From Corythucha ciliata (taxonomy: Eukaryota > Arthropoda > Insecta > Hemiptera > Tingidae): a stretch of DNA of 64,000 nucleotides. The stretch lies in NCBI GenBank assembly GCA_038030265.1, contig CM075942.1, positions 41,568,751 to 41,632,750 of the forward strand, in the 5' to 3' direction. Positions within the stretch are counted from its first letter, which is position 1. Each line of letters begins with the position of its first letter. Under the pieces are notes generated by a model. The model had not been told where the DNA came from. It worked only from the letters and a program-made list of their open reading frames with translations, and did no database searches. Below, one piece after another: positions 57,212-64,000 of this stretch. The translations under genes were made by a program, and so were the position numbers.

Positions 57212-57455
57212 AATTTGGCTCGTTGCAAATATGGTTAATTTATGGCTCGTTCCGTATAGGGTCAATTTGGCTCGTTCCAAACATGTAGTTAATTTATGGC
57301 TCGTTCCATAAGTGGTTAGTTTGGCTCGTTCCAAACATGTAGTTAATTTATGGCTCGTTCCATAAGTGGTTAGTTTGGCTCGTTCCAAACATGTAGTTAA
57401 TTTATGGCTCGTTCCATAAATGGTCAGTTTGGCTCGTTCCAAACATGTAGTTAAT
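57212..57455. repeat. 54-bp minisatellite, over four units
   Basis: TTTGGCTCGTTCCAAACATG recurs at 57266, 57320, 57374 and 57428, exactly 54 bp apart, alternating with TTATGGCTCGTTCCATAA. Each unit is itself a doubled 27-mer-like phrase. As 54 is 18 codons, one minus frame stays open as an 18-residue repeat; this is a by-product of the period. Confidence 0.9.
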
Positions 57456-57949
57456 TTTTAGTCTTTAATTGACACCCTCCTCATCATCCCCTTATAGGTG
57501 CCCACGTCCTCCGCGTTTTATGTTTAGACTGGTAGTTGTAGCTACAGGTGATTGAAATGCATGTAATATAGTGATCGTGTCTCTTTCCATTTCCGTACAG
57601 ATATTTTGAGGCATCGTTCCTCAGACCAAATATCTCCTTTATTTCGTTAACTTCCGAGGCATCGTTCCCCGGACCAGTTATCTCTATTTTAATGTAATTG
57701 CTAAATTGCATGGTTCGCTCCATTATAAAGATTTTATACTCAAAGAAGTATGAATAGTTTTTTGACTCGCCGATAACGCCTTCGTGCTGCCAAGAAGCTG
57801 ACATTTTCTATTTTTTTTTTCTTGATCAGCTGGTTACCTTCTTTTTACTATTCCAAGCGTCTCCGTTTTCTTTCTCTCTCTTTTCCTCCCTCCTCCCTGC
57901 CTCCACAGAAATGCTTCACCCTGGTGGCGCGCAGTCCACCCATACACAC

Positions 57950-58470
57950 TCATATGTCCCTCTTCGCTTTTAGCGACAAAGGGTGCCTGGGTAATCCTAG
58001 TTGCTGGGATAAATACCGAAGTCTCAGGTACCTAAAATACTCTTTCTGCACAACTTCGAGTCTTGATTGATGCTTAAGAAGATACGGTGACCAGACAACT
58101 GACGCATAATCCAAAATCGGCCGTTCGAGCGGGTTAAACAGGTGTTCGAGTACAGAGGGGCTTCTGAAGTCTCGGGTGCATCGGAGGACAAATCCCAGAA
58201 CCCTAAACGCCTTCTTACAGACTGCATCAACATGGTGATCGAAGGTTAGTTTCTGATCAAACCACACACCAAGATCCCTTCCACACGTTACTCTGTCATT
58301 GACCACTCCGTTCAACTCATAGTCATAACCAACAGGTGCAGTAGAGCGATGGAACGAAAGGGCAGAGCACTTTGACAAATTTAAAGAATCATCCCATTCT
58401 TATGACACCACTCACCAAGCCTACTCACTGCACCCTGCAACACCGCGAACCACACTACGGCTCAAATCAA
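57950..58470 (-). pseudogene. non-LTR retrotransposon reverse transcriptase fragment
   Basis: The minus frame 57950-58378 reads LGVWFDQKLTFDHHVDAVCK, then AFRVLGFVLRCTRDF, ILDYASVVWSPYL, RLEVVQKEYFRYL, the thumb-side half of Jockey/CR1-like reverse transcriptase. Upstream, after a one-base shift near 58380, LQGAVSRLGEWCHKNGM and NLSKCSALSF extend it. The YADD catalytic motif lies before the preserved part. Its last codons (GLPRHPLSLKAKRD) overlap in homology with the start of the fragment at 57080, so they could be two copies or one rearranged copy. Confidence 0.8.
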
Positions 58471-58479
58471 AACATCTTG

Positions 58480-60856
58480 GGGGAAAAACGCCCCTTAGTT
58501 TGATAGCCCTTTTTGAACATCAGCAAAAATGGCCAACGTTTGAAATTAGACGAAACCGCTTACCATTTGGTTTCTTGACTCGAAGGATCCGAAAATTGGG
58601 ACGAATTTTTGGATCAGATGAGCCGTTGAATGGATTATTCACATTAGGCCATGGCTTTGATAGATTTTGCTTGATTTCAAGGGACACACAAATTTTCCCG
58701 CTGATGGGGACGCACAATCGACAGTCGAGAAGGAAGAGCCTCAATGCACGCGGATCTCGCTGCCCTGCTCTTGAGTCGAGGCAATCTTTGAAAACCATCG
58801 AACACGCGAAATGCTAATTTTTGGACCGCTGGTGACCGCTCAGTTGTGTGTTTTGATGTGGAACTGGCTGTATTTCTCGATTGACCTTGGTCACCGAGGG
58901 ACTCGTAATAAACCTACGTCTGTCTCAAACCGGTAACCGGAATAATGACCCTACAGAAAGCGACGACCCAGGAAGGGGCTTAGTGTTTGAGCATGCTTTT
59001 GGGACGTTGACCTGGGCTCAAAGATGGGAGGGGGGCTATTGTGACATTACTTAAAGTCCGGTCTGACGCAAGGACGCCTTCGCAGAACGCAACAGAGAAC
59101 ACATAAGTTGCTGACATAGCAACTCACCAGGAATAAAGTAAGCCATTTCGGCGGAGTTCGGAGTAGTATTACCCAGGCTGTTCCATTCATTAGAGAGAGT
59201 TAATTAAGTCAACACATGCCCACTTCATTATTGCGGAGAAATGTTTTCATACATCACAGGAAACTTAGAGAAACAAGGGTTCTCCTTTTCACTCGGCGGG
59301 AGTAAATTTGCACTTCTATTCTGAAATTGACGGAATGACACAGGTCAGGTATAAGCTTGTCCATTTCTGAGAGTGTCCTAATCCTCGTTCAAATTCAAAC
59401 ATTCGTGGAGCGTAAATGAAAGGGAGGCGAATGGGTTGTCCGCTATATAAGATTGCACTTTAGAGCTATACTAAACTAATGTTAGAGAGAGAAATATAAA
59501 GTGGTTGTGGCAGGGTGGAATCTCTCACGGAGTTTATTAGTATAATTTGGCAGAATTTCAAATCAAGCTAGCGGAAAAAGGGATTATTATACCCCAAGTC
59601 CCCAAAAGGGAGTGATTTAGTTATTATGAAAACCAAACGGTTTGAGGCGAGCATGCGGGGTTGGTAAACGTTCATTTCTCCTAAATTTTTGTTCCTTTAG
59701 AGGAGTTCAAAATGAGTCGGACTCAGTGAAAGATTATTGTTTCAACAGCTCAACAACATTATAAGTTTTCCCTTATTCTTGCCCCCCGGGAATCCCCTAA
59801 ATTTAGCCTCTCCAGAAGGCCGACCCCGTACTCTTTTTGCTCAGTTTCAATTGCATCATGTTTGCAACAGATAATTCAAAGTTTTAACGAGAAACATCAT
59901 TTCAACCCCTTTGTTTCTCCTTTTCCGCTCATTCCAAGTTCCCTACTATGGGAAGACTCATTCAAACAATTTCGACCATGGAAAACTGAGTCCAGGACGG
60001 GGAAAAGAAATAGTAATAAAATACAAAAAATGATCGAAAGTGAAATAAAGACTCGCTGAAAAGAGAAATAAAATAATTGATTTATAAGTAAGCACTATGG
60101 AGAGGAAAAAAAAAAATACCCATCTTCACGTTGCTATGAATTACTGCGATCGCGTGATACAAAACTATAAGTTGTGATGTTGGAAGTGATTTCCCTTTTC
60201 AGCATTTTTTCGGAAGGCTGTAGCTAAAACGTGTCAATACTTCTCCACCAAAACTTATATTTTCCGTCAATTTTTATCTTGATTTAATTAATTTACTTGA
60301 GAAAGGTCGATAAAGTAATCTTATTCAATTCAAAATGATTTATTTGCTTTGCTAATGGAAAGCAATAAGAGGGGAGGGGGAGAAACAAATCTGATACCCC
60401 TTTTCCCAGTCATTCAATGGTCATTTTAACCAGAACTTTCGCAAGACATTCTTTTAACATGAGACTAGTGAAGTGGAAGGTAAATGTGCCGGGTTCGTGG
60501 ATAAGCGGGTGTAGAGGAGGGAGAAAATTGAACAAAACGGGCTCTCCACCATTAGCAGAGAAAATGGAAGGGAAATCGACATCACGAAGAATAAATTACT
60601 CTCTCACTCTGCCCCTACCCCACGCCCTTTACTGGTCTTGACAAAAAAAAAAAAAAAAAAAAATGGTGAGGGCAGAATTTGCCTATTCAATTTGTTGTAG
60701 CGGAAAACCCACCTTCAAGTTCTTATCAGTTCTAATGGGTGAGGAACGCAATGCTTTTCCACGTAATGCTTAAGATCGGAGGGATGAGAGAGGAGTCTGT
60801 GTCCAAAATAATAATGGGAAATCGCGTCTGGACGGATTGGTTGGAAAAAGAAAAAT
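58480..60856. other. intergenic DNA with poly-A tract at 60643-60662
   Basis: No coding sequence supported. Two opposite frames at 58500-58817 overlap fully. A-rich tract flanks are not retroposon-like. Confidence 0.35.
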
Positions 60857-61562
60857 TTCGCTCCGGCAGCTGGCGGTCGGAAAGAGTGCATTTCATTCCG
60901 TATACGGATACCCTAAGCCGTCCCAGAAGTAATAATTTTGATACCATAATTTGTTTCATTAAGCCGAACTTCTTTCTCTATTTTCACCACCCTCTCTTCA
61001 AAAATGTCGAAAAGTTTCGGTAGTTTTCCAAGGGCTTTGTTATATTAGATTTTTGTGCCGTATTTTATAATACCTAAACGTGTGAATTTAAGCGAGTTTT
61101 TTGGAAATTTCATTCCCCCTTTCACCCTCAACCAACAAAGTTTTCGATAAATCTCAATGGAACCCAGGGCTTTCGTCACATTAAATTATTGAGTCGAATT
61201 TTAGAGCGCTAAGATGAACTAGTGAAGTTCAACGCTATTTTTACACTTCCACACCGGAAGGACCACCCCCTCCACCTTGACTTTTTCGAAAAATTAAAAT
61301 GGGAATCAAAGGCTACTATAACATGGAGTATACGTACCGAATATAATGCTTCTAGAATCAACTGGTGAATTGTAGTGATTTTTTGACCATTTAACCCCTA
61401 TTCCCCCCCCCCCCACCTTGACCGATTTCGCCCAAATACAACACCGACCGGGGTCTTATGACTACTGATTTTTGGGCCAAAGCGCGTTCCCCTAAATTGA
61501 TTTCTTCGAGAGTTATCGTGCTAACAAGAAAACGGCCATAATATTATAAATAAACCAATATA

Positions 61563-63369
61563 CAGGGTGATTCAGGAGGAATGTGACAAACTTGCACAGG
61601 TCGTAGTGCGTACCTAGACGCACAAAAAACGTTATAGGGATGCATAGCCGAAAATGCTTTGGTTACGAGATATGAGCATTTTCCTGTTGTTTCCCAGTTT
61701 CACCAGTTTTTACGGTAATTGTCGTGTTCACGGCTCACCGTTAGTGGTTAGACAAAAAATGACGGTGGATTCGGAAAGAGAACAAAATCCTGTTCCTGAA
61801 ACCACCATGAAAATCAAAAAATGTCGCTTGGGCGTGGCTACTTCAGCCATGTGAAAAGTTAAGGAAGTAGTTTTTTCAAATACCTGATGAATTTCACATC
61901 AGTATCAATCAGCTGCTAGTGCACGCATCGACGGGCAAAGTTGTGGAAAACTACCCCGCTGTCTACTTTCGAACGGTGTCCTGATAGTTGAAGTTTGCAA
62001 CCCTCCGACTTTAGCAATCAAGTTTAAATGCAAAAAAATGTAAACTTGCTTTGTTAAAACAAGCCGAATAGGTCAGTTTAAATGTCGTTTCCTTGGGGTA
62101 TTGCGTTCCTTCGAGCATGCTCCTCTCAATGCCTGAAGTAAGAAGTAAGGATTCAATTGACAACGAGGTTTTCCATGTATGGAATGTGAGTTGAGGTGGT
62201 GGATGAACAGCGTTAGGGTGAAAATGATGGACTTGGACATTTCACCTTATCAGATTCAGCCGGTACCCGTTGTAACACTCGCATCTCTCATTCACGAAGC
62301 TCGTTGCACATCGTTTGTCCCTCCAACTTGTATGAGATCAATTTACAGTAACAGCCTTAAGTTGAAATAACAACATAACATCATTCAAATAAGTGTTCAA
62401 AAATTCCTCCCCCTTGTGGACACTCGGACGCTCTTTTCTGTATATCTCTGGTGGTTCGACGAATTTCGGCATCTCGTTGTCTGATCGATTCAGCACAGGC
62501 CACAACTTTGTTGATCAGCTCCTCGCGTTTGCTGGGCTTGTGTTCGTATACCATTGTCTTCATCCACCCTCAGAGACAGTAATCGAGGGATACAGTTATG
62601 ACGTAATCGAGGGACGTTAGTTCAGGAGACCTCGCAGAACAGTTAATTGGTCCTCCTCGCCCACAATTTGCTGAGCTGAGCTGATTCTGATGAGATAGAA
62701 CGGCCAAGTCCCCGTTCAAGTCCTAACGTAGCAGTTCATCCACGGCGTCTCTCATGGTGACCCTCGCGTAGTGAATTGAATTCTTACTTTTACTTCAGGC
62801 ATTGAGGGGAGCATGCTCGGAGGAACACAATAGCCTAAGGAAAGGCCATTTAACCTAACCTATTCGGTTTGTTTTATCAAAGCAAGTTGCATTTTTTTGC
62901 ACTGGAACTTGATTGCCAAAGTCGGAGGGTTGCAAACTTCAACTATCAGGACACCGTTCGAAAGTACACAGAACGGGGTAGTTTTCCACAACTTTGCCCG
63001 TCGATGCGTGCACTAGCAGCTGATTGATACTGATGTGAAATTTATCAGGTATTTGAAAAAACTACTTTTTTCACTTTTCATATGGCTGAAATAGCGACGC
63101 TCAAGCGACATTTTTTGATTTTCGCGGAGGTTTCAGGAACAGGATTTTGTCCTCTTTCCGAATTCACCGTCAGTTTTTGTCTAACCACCTACGGTGAGCC
63201 CTGAACACGACAATTACCGTAAAAAGTAATGCAACTAGAAAAAAACAGGAAAATGCTCATATCTCGTAACCAAAGCATTTTCGGCTATGCTTCTATATGA
63301 CGTTTTTTGTGCGTCCAGGTACGCACTATCACCTGTGTAAGTTTGTCACATTCCTCCTGAATCACCCTG
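61563..63369. mobile_element. 1.8-kb CAGGGTG-ended transposon with about 600-bp TIRs
   Basis: Left CAGGGTGATTCAGGAGGAAT and right exact complement, TA on both sides (61561-61562 and 63370-63371). The arms run to about 62150 and from about 62785, with scattered mismatches. The centre holds a transposase remnant. Target TA and the transposase type point to a Tc1/mariner-related group. Not autonomous: only the last third of the transposase remains. Confidence 0.85.
62381..62690 (-). pseudogene. IS630/Tc1-type DDE transposase, C-terminal third
   Basis: In the minus frame, GRGGPINCSARSPELTSLDY is the block around the third catalytic position (usual form RSPDLTPLDFFLWG). A short duplication or insertion and a TGA in place of Trp follow. 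Then GWMKTMVYEHKPSKREELIN and the end GGGIFEHLFE (usual GGHFEHLL) appear. The 60-codon open frame at 62381-62563 is only the tail of this. DNA-binding and first two catalytic parts are absent. Confidence 0.75.
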
Positions 63370-63540
63370 TATATATTTATATGAATTCCGGAGACCACTG
63401 AATTCGTGTTCTAGAGGTCCTGAAACATGAAAAAAAACATGCCATGACCCACGTTTGCCACCATCACGATGAGACCAATAGTGCATTTTGACATAAATGA
63501 AATGCACTAAAATGGGTCGGTAAGAACGTAAAAAGTTTTG

Positions 63541-64000
63541 TTCCGACAGCAGCCTGTCGGGAAAAGTTAGAACGATATCAATCGATTATAAATGACATTT
63601 AGGCCGTGGTAAAGAAAGTCAAAATCATAAAATCGTGTTTCTTTTTACCGCAGGCCCCTTTTTTTGGCACCAACTGAGGGGGAACAAAATTATGAAAATG
63701 AAAAATGAAACAGAGTCAGTTTGGTTGTCTAGGGAAGGCGGACTCTTGTTAGAGGACTTATTTGCAATTAAAATCTTTATCCCGGCCTAAATTTCATTCA
63801 TAATTGATTGATCTCGTTCTAACTTATGAGGTTTGACTCGATTGTCGCATGAATGAAACGCACTTTTCCCGACAGGCTGCTGTCGGAATAAAATTTTTTT
63901 CAGATTACGTTAATTTTCAGATCAGTTACATTAGGTTAAATGGTATGTCACAATTTCACCATTGCGGAGTGCCTGGGTTCGAATCCGAAACAATTTTTTA
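63541..64000 (+). mobile_element. DINE/Helentron-like element, copy epsilon, cut by window end
   Basis: The 5' end TTCCGACAGCAGCCTGTCGG, then the palindromic block with its mirrored end at about 63890, then the tRNA-like B box GGGTTCGAATCC near 63980. Same order as copy alpha. GTGCATTTCATT near its start is deleted; the mirrored copy at 63850 has one mismatch. Confidence 0.6.

Larger units (their letters stand above)
60857..63511 (+). mobile_element. DINE/Helentron-like element, copy delta, split by a TIR transposon
   Basis: The 5' end TTCGCTCCGGCAGCTGGCGG, then GTGCATTTCATTC. The internal block matches copy gamma but has one unit only. GTTATCGTGCTAACAAGA is followed by the TA-rich centre. 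After the 61563-63369 insertion comes the 3' part TTCGTGTTCTAG, GATGAGACCAATAGTGC and hairpin 63480-63508 followed by AAAATG. Without the insertion it would be about 850 bp. Confidence 0.6.

Noticed and set aside
56771..57442. A protein with an 18-residue tandem repeat
   Set aside because: The 54-bp DNA period is a multiple of three, so the repeat stays open by chance. Only the part left of about 57115 is retroelement coding sequence.
57212..57455. A CRISPR array, from regularly spaced repeats
   Set aside because: The whole 54-bp unit repeats, with no unique spacers. It is eukaryotic DNA and there are no cas genes.
58500..58817. Opposite-strand frames of 105 and 92 codons
   Set aside because: They mirror each other over the same bases and match nothing known.

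Overview
This window is animal nuclear DNA, most likely from an insect. It is AT-rich, has interrupted coding sequence with GT..AG introns, and is packed with Ty3/gypsy, BEL/Pao and non-LTR retroelement remnants, TA-target transposons, and MITEs. I could not name the species. I see one host gene: the 3' part of a PP2C-like phosphatase-domain gene on the plus strand (five exons, 4191-6667), resembling the family I remember as Drosophila CG9801. Its earlier exons lie outside the window, and the intron before the first visible exon carries an antisense gypsy element.

Layout. 1-3879: degenerate Ty3/gypsy (minus), cut by the window start. 4191-6667: host gene. 8060-11516: a very young Ty3/gypsy (minus) with an open gag-pol frame, a 114-bp 3' LTR, a 5-bp target duplication, and a 5' LTR reduced to 29 bp. 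12316-17186: a giant inverted repeat with transposase C-terminal remnants in both arms. 18001-19162: a complete DINE/Helentron-like element with a TA microsatellite. 19.2-33 kb: intergenic DNA with many MITEs, two of them nested. 33.2-37.8 kb: a repeat copy carrying a nested MITE, next to a third Ty3/gypsy relic (minus). 39.0-41.5 kb: a three-level nested MITE stack, then an inverted repeat carrying nine ACGCGT sites with another MITE inside. 43.3-46.65 kb: a BEL/Pao fragment (plus) hit twice by the same MITE family and truncated by a DINE-like element. 47-56 kb: more MITEs, a 1.55-kb inverted repeat, and small hairpin retroposons. 56.6-58.5 kb: non-LTR reverse transcriptase fragments with a 54-bp minisatellite. 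60.9-64 kb: a DINE-like element whose TA microsatellite holds a 1.8-kb long-TIR transposon, then another DINE-like copy running off the end.

The most informative feature is how many insertions can be read precisely, because an empty copy of the host repeat or clean target duplications exist in the same window. Three observations deserve follow-up: (1) several apparently different repeats share one 5' end, one 3' hairpin and a TA microsatellite, which unites them as a single DINE/Helentron-like family; (2) a small asymmetric hairpin element with 9-14 bp target duplications and no A tail looks like an unusual retroposon; (3) two long inverted-repeat transposons with CAGGGTG ends keep only the C-terminal part of a DDE transposase.

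No CRISPR, prokaryotic operon or bacterial signal was seen.
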